NCBI GenBank assembly: GCA_013398955.1
Contig: VWPU01001293.1
Coordinates: 1 to 64,000, forward strand
Source of the DNA: Callaeas wilsoni
Lineage: Eukaryota; Chordata; Aves; Passeriformes; Callaeidae
Direction: 5' to 3'
Length of the DNA: 64,000 bases
This document shows, piece after piece, positions 37,841-51,302 of the stretch; the first letter of the stretch is position 1; the number at the start of each line of letters is the position of its first letter. A program made the translations under genes and the position numbers. The notes under the pieces are model-generated. The model was not told the origin of the DNA. It did not search any database and saw only the letters and a program-made list of their open reading frames with translations.

Positions 37841-40800
37841 ACACTGAAAAATACCCACCTTGAACTAAATTTACCAGCAAATGTGTAGTGAATTTTCTCA
37901 GGTGTTTTCATTGAAAAATCAGAGGGACAAAACAAAAGCCTCCGCAGATTTTTCTACCAAAGTGAACCTCTGACAATTTATTTAATGTGTGGCTTTTTTT
38001 TGCTTAGCTGGAAAACCTGAAAGTTTGGCTTCATAGCCAGCCTGAAGCAATTCTCACTAATGTGGTTCACAGGTCTAGCAAGTCACCAGTAAAAGACATT
38101 AATTAAGTTTCCATTCAAAACTGAGGCAGATACATAATAGGGCTTAAAAACAAAATCTGTTTTGTAGTACAGCCAGATACAGACAAAATATCAGAAGCAC
38201 CCACCTGCATGAATAACAATCAGAGAGAAAAAGGCTTATGTGTTAGAACCACGATCTGTTAGATTGTAGTCTCAATACAAAAAGACAACTTTGCAGAGAA
38301 GTCAAAACTCTGGTTTAATACCAGTATCTCATGAAAAATAAAGTCAAGAACAATTTTGAAATTATTTCACTGCTTCTTTTCCTTTGCTATTAGTAGAAAG
38401 GGGTGTCAAATATTACACAACAAACAGAAGTGACACAAATCTTATGAGTTTAAGGGAAAATTATTTCAGTATCTGAACAGTGTGCTTTGTAGTGAGGACT
38501 TTCAACCCCTCCAGTAAACTGGCAAGGCTGGTTCAGCTTTTTGTTTTCATCTCTAAAAAGAAATAAATAGCATAAATTGACCTACGGCAAAAATAATTTA
38601 ATTGTATATATGGCGCTTGAGCATCCTCACATGAAACCTACCATAGAAGCTAAGATACTATTGACACTTTCACCCAGAAGTCCAGCTGTGCCTACATCTA
38701 CTTGTGGTTCTGCAGGAACATACTGCATGGTAAAATCAGTACAAAGACTCCAACGCTAAGCACAGAAGTCTTACAGGAATCAGCATCCAAGAAATGCTTT
38801 ATTTTTTTTTGTTCCTCTGGATATAGATTATTACACAGCTCATTAAAATCTGTTTCTACTAGAAAGTTACAACTGTAAATTCTGAACAGTAAAATTTAGG
38901 TAAAATCTGCATATAATTCTATTTTCCTTGTGAAGCTTTTCAAAGCTGATTCAGTACCAGATCTGGAAAATTTCTGGTGATGTTCAATAAACTCCTTTAA
39001 TTTTATCCTTCCTTCCACAAAGTAAAATTTAGAAGTAAATTCATTCTACATTTCTGCAGGGTTATAGCAGAGATAAATTTGGCCAATAGGTATTCATTGC
39101 TCTGCTAAACACATTACAGTAGTTTTCTTGTGATATTGCCGGAAAGAGCCAGAAATAACTTGTTTTTCCAGTGTCCTCATCTACTTTTACAACAAATATA
39201 GTTGGTGAATGTAAATTAATGGTTATTACAGCATCTGCTCTGCTTTTCACTTATTTTTATAGTGAAAGGCTGACTACACTTTTTATTTTGATATTGCAGT
39301 AGAAACACACCTGCTGGAGCCTGCTATATTGCTACTCTAGGGAAAGATGGTTAATTGCATTTTCTGCCTATTAAAAATAGAGGGATTTAGATTTAGTATT
39401 GTTTTCGATAAGGTTTTTTAAACATCTTATCAAAGCTTTCCAAAAAAATAAACAACTCAGTTCTTCTTACTGCCCACCAAGAAAAGCTCTGCCAAAACAA
39501 ACTTTTTGGAGAATGAGTCCTGTCTAATGAGTATATTTTCTATGTAGAATAATAAACATTCCAGCAATTACAGTTGAAACAACAGCACTAGTTATGACTT
39601 TCTTACATGTGCTAAAATGACACTTCAGAGGAGGGCTAGAGCAGTGACCAATGCAGTGTGAACTGTAAGACTTAAATCTAGCTCACCAACTAGAATGCAA
39701 TTTTACAGAGGTAAAACTGCAGGCTGTAACTACTGGCAAAAATCAGAGGAAGGGTCCATTTCTCTTCATTTCAGCAAAGAATAAAAAAAAATATTAGAGG
39801 CCAGAAAGTTAAACTTACAGTTGTTTTATGAGCAGAATTTTTTTGCACATACTCACTATAAAAGTAGGTACTAAGAATGCTGTTGACTTGCTGGTAGGTG
39901 AGTGGCTAGTGGGTTGGCAAGGGAGGACACTATCAGTAAGAATTGACAGGTGATCCTAAAAAAAAGGACTGGGAATTTTGCCCTCCTATGATGCATGGAG
40001 CTGGGGAAAAAAAAGCAAACCCCAAAAAACACAAGAAAGAAAGGCAAAAAGGAAGATAATGGAGTTGGAGCCTTAGTCTTTGTTTACCTTGGCAATAGGT
40101 AATTTCTGTGGATGACACCGAAGGATCTGGTTAATGTGCCTTTCAGTAACCACCCAAAAGAATAAGAAACAGGTGTTGATGACATGACAGTCCTGGAGGA
40201 ACTATGGCAAATGAAAAGCAGCAGTGATCAGGCGCCCACACTAGGAACAGCTGCTTGATGAGGACCATTAAAAGGGAAAAAAAAAAAAAAGAAAGAAAAC
40301 AAAAGAAAAAACCCCCACCAACCTGGAGTAGGGGGAAGAATAATAAAAGGAAAAGAGCAAAATAAAGTCAAAATCTGGAAATAAGGAGAAAAAAACAAAC
40401 CCAGCTTTTATTGGCCAATGTTACAATTATTAGTGGAGCCATTACGAAACTCCCAGTACTAACTGCAACAGCTTTGCACCATTTTCCCAGGTTCCTGAGA
40501 CTCCCTCCTCTTGCACAGACTGCAGGAGTGGGTCCCTGTTCCACTATGCCTCCTACCACCCAGTGTGAATTAGGAGCCTCATTTTACTGCCTCCACCTAG
40601 ACAAGAGGGAGGATGTTTATGTTCTGCGTGTAGGAGACTGTTTTGAAATCCAAATTGAACTGCATAAAATTGACTTCCGTACAGTTTCAGGCAAGTGTTT
40701 CCTTCTACTAAAGTAATTGCATCGTGTAATCTATCTTAGAGTAACAGACCCACCAAGCATCTTGGGTACTTTGGACTAAATCGAGGGGAATAAAAATAAC

Positions 40801-43800
40801 CAAATGCAAGCACATTACAATCTTTTTCAGCATCTGAAGCATACAATTTGCATTCCAGTGTATCCTCTAATGGCCGTGTCCTGTAGTGTTTACCTGTACA
40901 ACGCGTTGTTTGCATTTATTCCTCTTATTGTTAATGCTAGCATGAGACATAATTCATTCTGTCAAAGTGTATGGAATTACATGGCTATAAAGAGAAAGTA
41001 AATAAAGGAGGTGTAGGATTGAGTAAGAAAGTTTGTTTTCACAGTGAAACCAATATAAAACTAGCCTAGCTCCATTCATATTCATAATCAGGCACAATTC
41101 CCTCTTTAAATAAACCCATCCCAGAAGCAAGCCTATATCTTAAACTGTAAGTATTTCAGGTTGGCACTGTGGTATTTGTACAGTGCCAGAATAATATAAC
41201 TGCTGTTTTCGAACACTTCCCTGGTAGGGATGAATCCTATGAGTAAAAATAGCAAAATAGAAAGAATAAACTGCATATAGATGAGAGGGAAAGAAGAAAA
41301 AGTAATGAGCATACAAGTCAGGCATCTATCAAGAAGGTTGAGGGCTCCTCAGGGATAAGAATGGTAAATGGCATCTTACTGTTTGTCTATAATATCTTAG
41401 TGTAATACAAAGAAAGTGCAAGATCTCTTAAGAGACCTGAAGGTGTTACAGTAATGCAAATAAGAAGAGCTTCTAGTTCAAGGCTCTAAGCATTTAATGA
41501 TGATTTTTTTGATAAATAAGCCTCTAACAATAGGTGTTATATTAAAGTAACTGTCCCACAAAACTTAAGGAAAAAAAAAAAAAGCTTTATCAGCGGAAGT
41601 AAAGACATTTTCAAATGCTTATAGTAGAATTGGATTATAAAACACAGGGTAAAGAAATATGAAGGAAAAAAATCCATGTTGATTCTTCTTGAAAGGCAGC
41701 CTACTGCAATATAAAATATCTGAGCCATGACCAAAATCAGACACAACAAATGTTTGGCAACAAGGCATTCTGGTAATAGAACAGTTAGTTACCGCCAGGA
41801 ACTATTTTGCAAAGGCTTCTTCTTCATCAGTCCTGAGTAGCCAACTTGTTTTATTAATGCAACAATGCTGAATGCTTCAGGCTCTTTTACAGGGCCACCA
41901 GGATGTTCCTGAGGTCACTGCCAAGGCAAAACCAGCAACTTCAGAGAAACAGTCTCCAAGGACAATGAGCATTTGCTTATTGAGGTGATGAGGACGAATT
42001 AAAACATCTGCTCAAATAGTTCAAAGGAAGTTGATCTACTGAGAAATAATTGTGAAAATTGCAGTTGGAAGAGAATATGCAATGCTATGAAAGAAGCTAA
42101 GATACAGGAGTTGGAAATGAATGCAGTGTTCTGGCTCTCCTGGGGACTACCAGCTCCTGCTTTGTTTTGTTTCCATTCAGACATCTGTTAAATGGCTATA
42201 ATTTTTCTTATATACTTCACAGTAATGTTTAATTACTTGCTTAAAAAGTGACCATGGATTGTAAGGTACATTGTGCTAGAAAAGCACGTTCTGTAACTGA
42301 AAACTTAGTCTGTGGCTCTCCTGAGTTATCTTCTATCCAGGACTTGCATTCATTTACAAAAAGCTATATTTTTATGAGCAGTACCTGGAAGATGGAAAAC
42401 ATTTGGGTGTTTCAAGAAAAATTTCAAGAAAATGAAGATTTCTGCTCTATTAAGCTACATGGGAGTCGTAGCTTACCAGAGATAGTCCGTCCGTGAAGCT
42501 CTGCACTGAATCACCAAGACATGACACCTCACAGGAGATCCAGTTTGGGCTGGAAGTTTGTTTCAAAGGAAAGGCAGACCTTGGGAAGCATCCACTTAAA
42601 TTTCCAGACAAAATATTTGGGGTGGTGGAAGGTTGCTTGTATTCATTCAAGGTAAAAAAGCAAGATTTTACACACAGATCACACATATAAACAAATCAGT
42701 TTTTGCTGTGTGCATGCTACATGTCAAATATACATACTTTATATATATATATATTTATATAAAAATGTAAAAATATGGGCATTTGTGACAAAAAACCCCC
42801 TCCAAAACAGTTCAGATCAGTTACATTAGATCTAGCAATGCTTAATACATTCTTGTAAGGAATAACTATGTCAGCATATTTCTGCTGCTGAACTTCAGAC
42901 TGGCAGACTTGTACCTTAGAGTGGTGTCTTTGAATTAGCTACCTCTGCAAGCTTCAGCAGAAGTCATCCTTCTAGAGACATAATCCTTATTTTAGGAAGT
43001 AAGAGATTACTTTATCAGTTACATAAGTCTAATCAGTCCAACTGGGGAAGCAATTAAAACCTTTTTTCTTCTCTGGTACACCAGGAACACAGTAGTAATT
43101 GAAATTTTGCTAAAACCAAGTTCTACTTGGTTTTCAGAAGTAGCTGGGCTGTGGTAGCTCTTTCTCCATCTACCTTGACTAAATGTGGTGTAACATATGG
43201 TAAACAAACAGGAATGGATTTACCCTGTTTTTAGCTTCATTCAGGTTCTCTTTTCCCACTGCCCCTGCTGGGATATGCAGCTGAGGAGCTTACTTTCCCT
43301 AAATCCCACTTACTGGCAATATCGACACTAGTGTTAAACTTCATATGCCCCAAAAGTGATGTGATGTTCAGACTTCTCAAGCACTCAGGAATCCTACTGA
43401 TTTTAAACAAACTGAGGGGAAAAAAAATCAAATAAAAGTCAGTCTACTTGTTTAGTGCTTGGTTAATGCTTTAAATATCTAACTGTGGACCACCAGATTG
43501 GGCTGTTTGGCCTAAATAGCCTAAGACACGCTAAGATGAGCAGTTAAACTGCCAAGGAGGCAGCTAAACTGCAGCAAACACTAGAAAAAAAAACCCCAAC
43601 CATATGCTCAAGGTGCTTTGCTGGGGAAAGAGAGAGGCTCTGTTGTGCAGGCTGGGGCTGTGATAACACATAGTACACCTGAAGTGTTTCACCATACCAA
43701 AGCTTAATCAAGAGATCCCAATACAGCCTGAGCCCATTAACTCCAGACAAGCATGAAGTTAGAAGCTACTGCTGCAAAAAGAGGTGATTGCTGTTTTGAA

Positions 43801-45234
43801 ATGCATAAACAGTAGCATTACCCAGTGAGGAATCAAGGGAGCAATAGAAGCACTATTTTACATCAACTCTGCGAAGCCAGGTCTGCATTTGTACACACCA
43901 CTCTGGTGCTGCCGTTACCTTCGTTTCTGTTATGCCAAGATTTATTTTGTAAGTCAAGTTGGTGCTGGTGGAAAAGCACTGACTTCGACCCAAAATACGA
44001 AATAAATCAGAAAGAAACCAATGAGGGCAACTAAAGCGATAAAAGACTGAAGAAGTATGTTCAGTGCAGACTGCTAGGAGAACCAAGTGTGCATTGTGTA
44101 GAGACAATAATTTGATAGCATGCATGTACCTGGAAAAGATTAGCTGTGAGTGCAGTTTATTCTCAGTCCTGGACATGGACACAAGAAAAGAAAAATTTTA
44201 ACTAGTTTCTGAATATCAGAGAGAGTAAATCTGTGTTTTCTATGAATTCATGGATAACCATCTATGCGGACTCACGGTTAGTACAATATCACACAATTAT
44301 CTCATTTCTCCTCCCCAGCCTCCTTTCACCACAAAGTTTGTAGGAACTTCATATTTCTAAGGGGTCTACCCATTCAGAAAAGTGCATCTGAAACTGATAA
44401 ATATTCAAAAAACTCTACAGGTAAAGTTGAAAATGACAGAAAACCAGCTTACTAAACACAAGATTAACAATAAAAGTATATGACTAAATAGCACAGATTT
44501 TTTTTTTTTCAGCAATAAATCAGTCCTGTATTAACTATCTAAATTATGTCAGGGAAGGAAATGGATAATGGATTCTGGCATCTCCTTATGTTATCCTTGT
44601 ATTATAACAGGAGGAATACCTAAGAATAGAAGTTAAATGGTCCTGTCAACTCTGTTTACTTCTAACTCTAGATCTCTGACACTTGGCAAGACACTCTTTG
44701 AGGAGGGTAAATTTTAAGGGCTGCAACCTTGAAATTGCAAGACCTGAACTCTTCACAGCATCTAACATTGAAAGGAAAGTGCAAAACATAAAGGCATACT
44801 GAGTGAATTTTGAAAATATATTGGTGGCATAAAGCACAGGGTCTTAATGTGACCATGTATCAAAAGCCACCAAGCAAGACTTAAGAAAGTCAAAGGACAG
44901 CAGTTCTTTTTCTCTTTGACAAAACAGTTTTGCAGCACCAGCCACTTTATAGGAGTACTGAAGTATTGAAGGAATACATCTGTTGTCAGTGACATTTTCC
45001 ATGGGAAATAGTAATAAATAGATAGCTTCAACTTCAATAGGGAAACCCCTTTTTTGGACAGTTTAACATTATTTGATAACAGGTCCACCCCTTTTCAAAA
45101 TCCAGGAAGTTATCTGTGCCTTGGTTTAAGCAATACCTTAACATGCAGTGGCTTTATAACAAAACTGAAATGAATACCAGTTTCCATGTAGATAAACTAT
45201 TGCCTTCAGGAAGTTACTCCTGATATCTGTATAT
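37841..45234. other. AT-rich non-coding DNA, no gene recognised
   Basis: About 7.4 kb. It contains A-rich tracts at about 40,275-40,310 and a TA microsatellite near 42,740. A plus-strand open frame at 42493-42690 reads into a donor-like TTCAAG|GTAAAA at about 42,652, but no acceptor fits. A short plus frame at about 39,840-39,900 ends at a good donor-like GGTAG|GTGAGT. Neither is convincing as an exon. Confidence 0.5.
42740..42754. repeat. TA dinucleotide microsatellite
   Basis: About seven uninterrupted ta units, embedded in further ta-rich sequence. A regulatory TATA box is not implied. Confidence 0.85.
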
Positions 45235-46083
45235 TTATTGCTTGGCCATATATACAGACAACACCAAGTCAATTTCATGAAGGGCAGGAAGACTCTACAG
45301 AAGGATCTGGACAGGCTGGATCAATGGGCTGAAGGCAATGGTATGAGGTTCAATAAGGTGAATTGCCAGGTTCTGCACTTGGATCACATCAACCCCAGGC
45401 AGCATGACAAGATGGGGGAAGAGTGGTTGGGAAGCTGCCCAGCGGGAAGGGGCCTGGGGCTGCTGCTTGACAGCGACACAACATGAGCCAGTGTGTGCCC
45501 AGCTGGCCAAGAAGGCCAATGGCATCCTGGCCTCTATCAGCAATAGTGTGGCCAGCAGGACCAGGGAAGTGACCATTCTCCTGTACTTGGCACTGGTGAG
45601 GCCACACCTTGAGTACCTCAAGTTCTGGGCCTCTCTCTACAGGAAAAACATTGAGGTGCTGGAGTGCATCCAGAGAAGGGCAACAGAGCGGGTGAAGGAT
45701 CTGGAACATAAGTCCTCAGACAAGTGGGGATGTTTAGCCTGGACAGAAGGAGGCTTAGGGGAGATCTTATCTCTTTCTACAACTGCCTCAAAGGAGGTTG
45801 TTGCAAGCTGGGGCTTGGTCTCGTCTCCCAGGCAACCAGTGACAGAACATGGGGAAATGTCCTTAAGTTGCACCAAGGGAGGTTCAGGTTGAGTATTTCG
45901 AAAAATTTCTTCCGTGAAAGAGTGGTTAAGCTTCAGAAGTGGTGGAGTCACCATCCCTGGAAGCATTCAAAGAATGAGTAGATGTGGCACTTGGTGATAT
46001 GGCTTAGTGAGCATAGTGGTATTTGGTCAAAGGTTGGATTCAATGACCTTGAAAGTCTTTTCCAACCTTAATTATTCTATGGT
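45235..46083 (+). mobile_element. CR1 LINE with late reverse-transcriptase region, frameshifted
   Basis: Plus-strand CR1 covering the end of ORF2 and the 3' untranslated end (ttccaaccttaattattctatgg). In order it shows a relic of the reverse-transcriptase active-site box, then KDLDRLDQWAEGNGMRFNK, then ALVRPHLEY, then [12 protein letters not shown], then [12 protein letters not shown]. The active-site box, FADDTK in the family, reads YTDNTK at 45,251-45,268, so the second catalytic Asp is Asn. The domains sit in three different frames with at least three shifts and a small deletion that removes the HWNRLPRE-type block. It is 5'-truncated and cannot encode an enzyme. Confidence 0.94.
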
Positions 46084-46482
46084 TGTCTTCTATGCATTTT
46101 CTGATGGGTTATGGCTCATATAATTTTCCCAAGGTGTTATCCCTGTCTCAGTCCATGTTAGCCAGAGTGCAAGTCAGCCTGGGGAATCTTCTAATTTTCT
46201 TGTTCTTTGTTCTCTGTGTATGTTTCTTTAGTGTAGAAGAGTTAATGGGTTTCTACTTTGTACCAGGCTCAGTGTATAAGCAGAGAATAAAAAAGAATTC
46301 AAGTCACATAAATATTAATTAAGCTGAATGTGGTGTACAGCACTAGCCAAATATACTCTAGGTTAAAACGGCTGTAGGAGTGTTTCAGGAGGGGTGTTAT
46401 TTTCCAATTACTTTTCATCCCTTGTGAGTTTATTTTGAGTATCTTCTTTCCCTTGTAAAAAGAAATGGAAGAAGGCACTCAC
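46084..46482. other. Non-coding spacer between CR1 and candidate exon
   Basis: AT-rich. It would be intron just downstream of the candidate exon on the minus strand. No repeat recognised. Confidence 0.55.
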
Positions 46483-46602
46483 CTGGAACTTCACAGGCAG
46501 TCCCTCTGTAGGGTAAGGTAGACCCTGAATGAAAGTAATGCTGATGAACTGCAAGCTGGCCAGTTCTTTAAATGCAGGCCGATGAACATCAGGTGTTGTT
46601 AT
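46483..46602 (-). CDS. Candidate internal coding exon, phase 0-0, 40 codons, unidentified protein
   Basis: On the minus strand an acceptor (ATTCATTTGGCAG) opens exactly 120 bases that end at a strong donor (TTCCAG|GTGAGTGCC). The exon begins and ends on codon boundaries and is fully open. The peptide starts ITTPDVHRPAFKELASLQF and ends GLPYPTEGLPVKFQ, with a natural mix of polar, hydrophobic and Pro/Gly residues and no low-complexity bias, unlike the surrounding chance frames. A beta-rich extracellular or scaffold domain would fit the alternating pattern, but that is inference. I do not recognise the family. The CpG islands lie to its left, so they cannot be the upstream promoter of a gene read on this strand; its start would be to the right, probably beyond the window. 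Confidence 0.58.
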
Positions 46603-49600
46603 CTGCCAAATGAATGTCAAACTTGACCCACTTTATCCAATTTTTTTTTTTTGTCAGTTTCTGGCATATTGTTTGGTTTTAAGAGCATGTGTTCCATCAG
46701 ATTGACATGGTGGGGGTGCTGGATCTAAGCAAAGTGTTAGAGAGCTGGTGGTCACATACTGTTCATTGGCACATGCTGATTTAACAGTGTATTTACTATA
46801 AATGCAGTCCTTCAAATCATCCTTTGTTATGTTTATTGGATCGAGTCTTTTAAATTCTACTGCTTGTCTCCCTGGTGCAAAACCAGTCCTTCACAAATGT
46901 GATGACATATTTAAAAAGTTTGGAAGCACAGTCTGGCTCCTTTCCTGCCTAGATTTTGCAGGCTCAAAGGACTTAAACCTGACATTACAGATACTTGTTA
47001 TATATACCCGTTGTATGTGTGTGTACATATTACTTTAGTTTACAGGAAAAATATAGCAATGCTTCTTTTTTGTTGGGAGGAAGAACAGTTACTGGACAAA
47101 GAGGATGGATTATTTTTTCTTTTTAGTAAACACAAGCATATCCTGAAAGAAATTCTAGTGACTCATGACTGTTTTCAAACATTGTGAACATTTGCCAGAC
47201 ACAACATGGCACCATAATAAAAATGCTGTAGTTTCTCTGTGATCAAGTTCAGGGATTTGCAAATCTTTACAAGGCAGAACTACTACCCTAAAACATTTAT
47301 TGTGGGCTCCTATGCACTTATTTTATCATGCTTTTCATTAAAAGTGCAACAAAGCCAATGCAAATGATAGACTACTATTTAATAACCACTGGCTTTATTG
47401 CTTGTGATTAAAGAATTTCACTTGGTTGCGTTCACATCACATTTGGGAATAAGGAGGAAGGGAAAAAGCAGAGCTTCATAACTAGCATAAATGATCAACA
47501 AAACTTTTTTGTTTGAGTACAAAATATACAAAGCATTAAACTTAACTGGGTGTTAAAGAGCAATTAGGGATTGTTTGATAAACTGAGAGGAATTTTAAAG
47601 TGAAAGCCCCTGGGAAAGAAATTGCAAAATCGTAATGAGGCCTTGATTTAGCTAAGTGTAGCTGTGGCCTTGTTTTATCTGGCCAACAAACTGCTTTCTT
47701 AAAATCAGAGAAAGTCTTGGGAGACTACAGGAATATCAGAAGGAAAAACATATGGCCAGGAGTGAATCAGATGAAACCAAAAACCTGATGGTTTTATCCA
47801 AAGGAATGATAAACAATTCAAATCTAGGGTCCTGCAAGGGCAACTTTATTTTTTCAAATCAGTCTTCAGTTATTATCTTCTTTTGACAGTAGTAGTATTG
47901 CAGTAGCTGTGATATGCTAATGTATAATGAAGTCAAGGCTGGAAAAAATGGTTGACAAATAATGGGAAGACAAACTTTCAGACACAAATCTTCTTTCTTC
48001 GAGTTTGAAACAGAAACAGCAAACTTCAAAGTCAAATTCAAGCTATAAAACAGCTCCTCTGAATTTTACTCAGATTATATCTTTCAGATTAGGACACTGC
48101 CTATAGAGCAGACAGAGAGAGACATAAGATTGTCTCTGCAGGACAGAAACAGGAAGATATTTCTTGTTGAACATTGACGAGGCCTCAGAAATAGGGAAAG
48201 TTATAAAATGCCATAAAACTAGTATCACTAATGAATAGATGTTTTTTGCCTATTAGAGTAAGGAGTTTTTGATTTGTGTGTGTCATTGGGAGGTATTTTG
48301 CATGGTGTGTTTTCAAACATTTATTTTAGCAAATGATAAAAAGATGTGCAGTAAAAGAGATATATTCTGAATATGATGACAGTTCATTTCGGCAGGAAAA
48401 ACCGCTTATCTTTATCTCTGTAGTATTGTTCCCATCTCTTATAGAGCAAAGAAAGGACGTACTACATGTAGCAGAACAATTGTGTTACCAGTAAAAATAT
48501 GCATATTACAGACAGAATACAGGCATGTAGCACGAGATTTAAGAAGTAACTCCAGATATAGTTGTTGAGGCAGCGACTTTTCCCACATTGCCAAGCAGCT
48601 AAATAACAAGGAGTGAAGAAGAATGCTTGGCACTCAGTTTTAGACCCTACATCTAAATTAGTAGCCAGTGCCACTTCTTTTTGTGCCTCTAAGAAGTCAA
48701 TTTCACCCAATCCAATATTTTCAAGGGAGATTCCAATGGGCTTTATTATAAATAGTCCAAATAAATAGAGATTAGAGTTTACTAAGCCAGTTTTTAGAGA
48801 ACTTTACAGGAAGACATTAAGCAGACTCAGGTAATTATTTTACCCCCTCCATCCTCTTGAAACGTCTGTGACCATAAATTAAAAGAAGAGAAAAAGAGTT
48901 AAGTTAAATTTATTAAGTGGATAACCTCTTTCTTACAATGATAAATGCAAACTATATTTAATTGACAACCACCTGAGGACAATATACTTAAGACAGTTCT
49001 CATGGAAGCGTAGCAAAAAATTAAACATAAACTCAAGGCATTTCATTTAGTGTCCAAGGAAAGATGATTGAACACCTTCAAAGTTGCCACTGAGAGCTAT
49101 GGATTTATCTGAGAGATTTGGAACTTTTTGATCAAATGAAGATTCAAAGCCTTCCCAACTCTGCTGTATTTATGAAATTACTAAATGAAAGGATTTACTG
49201 GTTTGGTGGCAGAGATCAAAAACAGTTTGTGAAAAGCCCAAGTTAGAAACATCTTGAACTAAGACAAGCGTTCAATATAGAGTTCATTGTTATAGACATT
49301 AAATTATCCAGTATAAAAAGAGGGACTGATGTTTGACCTTCACCAGTTTCTCTGTGAGGAGGAAAAAAAGGTATATTTACAGGAAAAAGGATGAAAAAAG
49401 GCCCTAAAATTGAAGTGGGAGATTAGGCACACTGGTTAAAAGTGATTGATGGGCATTTCCAAGCAAGCCTTGGCAAGGCAACACAAGGCCTGATGCTCAT
49501 TTATAAATAATTTGTTACTGTTCGACTGCATTAGCCTTTCTCCAGACTCCAGGATTCTTTATCAGACAGCAAAAATATGTTGCATGTTTTAGGTACTAGC

Positions 49601-51209
49601 TAAATTACTAATCTATCTATAGGTGCAAATTTTGAATGAAATTAAGGATTTAGGCCTTCTTCTGGCAAATGAAAAGGCTGCTAAGGGGTGTTGACCTTTG
49701 TCTGTTCTTGTGGGACAAGATCTTAGCCTCCCTTGTGGGAGTTTTATGCAGTAATTTCTGTGAGGCCAGAATTTCACCCACAGTCTTTGGTGAAAGTGGT
49801 GCAAGCTTAACTGGGTATCACCAACTGGTACCTCAGCCTTAAGAGTTGTTTTTAATTAGTCAAGACTCTCTATGTCCAAAAGCAAACTCAAAAATTCAAA
49901 GAAAAACTCTAGGATGTGACAATTCAGCATCAGCTGAATTAGAGTGGATGGGCTGGGAGCTTTTACAGGTGTGAGATTTAAGGACAGTGATTTACACCCA
50001 ATGCCTATCCAGTGGCAAATCATGTTCTTCTGGGAGTGGTTCCTCAGCATTTTCCAAATCCCATCTCTCTCCATCAAGAAGCAGGTTCATTACTGAGCAT
50101 AGAGCAATATTCTGGAGTCATAGGTCATCAGTGTTTCCTCCTTCAATTTCTTTTTATAGGAGGAAAAGAGCAACTCTCATAAAAGCGCAATGTGTTACTG
50201 ACACAACCCCAGTGAGGATAGGGCATCCGATACACAAATAAAAAAGGCAAAGTTCACAGTTTTGAAGAGGTAAAAGAGCTTGCTTTGGGCACGATTTTGG
50301 ATGTATCCTTAACGCAGACAGTAAAGTGTCTATGGAGATGAGGTGGACCAGCTTATGTCAGCAGGGACTATGGCAGCAAGAGCTCAGACTGGTGCCTGTT
50401 GTCCAATTCAAGCATGGACATGGACAAACCACTAAAACTTGGAATTAACAAAGAAAGAAGAACAGGAAAAGATGTATGTTAGCTTTACATGATACAGTTA
50501 GACATGTGTGAAATCTTCTCCTCTAATATGTGTTTGATTTTCCCCTCCATGAAATCAAGATCACATCAATTATTTCACTATCTTGTCTAATTTTAAACTA
50601 TTAGCTTTTGGAGTTAGGGCTGTAACCCCTAAAGAGAATAAACTAAAGGAGAGCCTTAAGAACACCTAAATGATTCAGGAATCTCAGGCTTACTAGACTT
50701 GAATGAGATTTAAGAGACTCAAAAAGCAATTTAGCACTGTGGGAAAATGTTGTGTACAGTGCTTAATCCACTGAATTCTAATTCATATAAAAATTCAAAG
50801 TACAGTATGGCCAAAAAAAAAAAGCAAATCAAGACCTAGGTAATGAGTTATCTAAGGCAAAATCTAAACGCATTAAAATGGGGCTTGACCAAAGTTATAA
50901 TTACTGCGATTTTTCTCATTTACTCATTTTCTTCACTACAGCACAGAAGTAAATTTCTAATATAGTTTAAAAGTGTCCCGCTATACAGAAGACTTAGTCA
51001 CAGAAAGTAAACCTTTCCTTTCTTAGATATGTGTTTTAGAGTTGTTTTCATACTTCTTTAGAGTAGTTATAAAGCAGCTATGTGAATAGGAAGCTACCTT
51101 CCTCCTTTCACCTACAATAAACTTGCCTCTAAAATCACCATTAAATCATGTGAGGTGCTGGAAAACTATCACAAAATAAAAGAAAATTAAAACCATAGTC
51201 ATGAGAGTA
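46603..51209. other. AT-rich non-coding DNA, no gene recognised
   Basis: About 4.6 kb, presumably intronic if the 46.5-kb exon is real. A run of 12 T lies near 46,641-46,652. A strong minus-strand acceptor-like tract ends near 48,870 (TTTATGGTCACAG) but the frame after it is very short. The stretch 47,330-47,690 is low in repeats and has the look of conserved non-coding DNA; this cannot be tested here. Confidence 0.5.
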
Positions 51210-51302
51210 CTAACTTCCCTGAATTTTGGGTGGTTTGTTGGTGAGATGCCCCTCTACCACTGAGAAGATCATTGCTTTCTTCAGGGTGATGTGAGAGCAG
51301 GC
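51210..51302 (-). CDS. Weak candidate exon after a very strong acceptor
   Basis: The minus strand carries a long polypyrimidine tract ending CTCCTTTCTCTCCAG at 51,303, one of the best acceptors in the window. Two frames are open after it: one reads ACSHITLKKAMIFSVVEG and stops at 51,210; the other reads LLSHHPEESNDLLSGRG and stops at 51,199. No clear donor follows, so it would have to be a terminal exon, or the tract is just purine-rich simple sequence on the plus strand. The frame is undecided. Confidence 0.2.
   Translation of the reverse strand, partial: ACSHITLKKAMIFSVVEGHLTNKPPKIQGS

Noticed and set aside
42738..42760. TA-rich stretch as a TATA promoter
   Set aside because: It is a dinucleotide microsatellite with no other promoter elements nearby.
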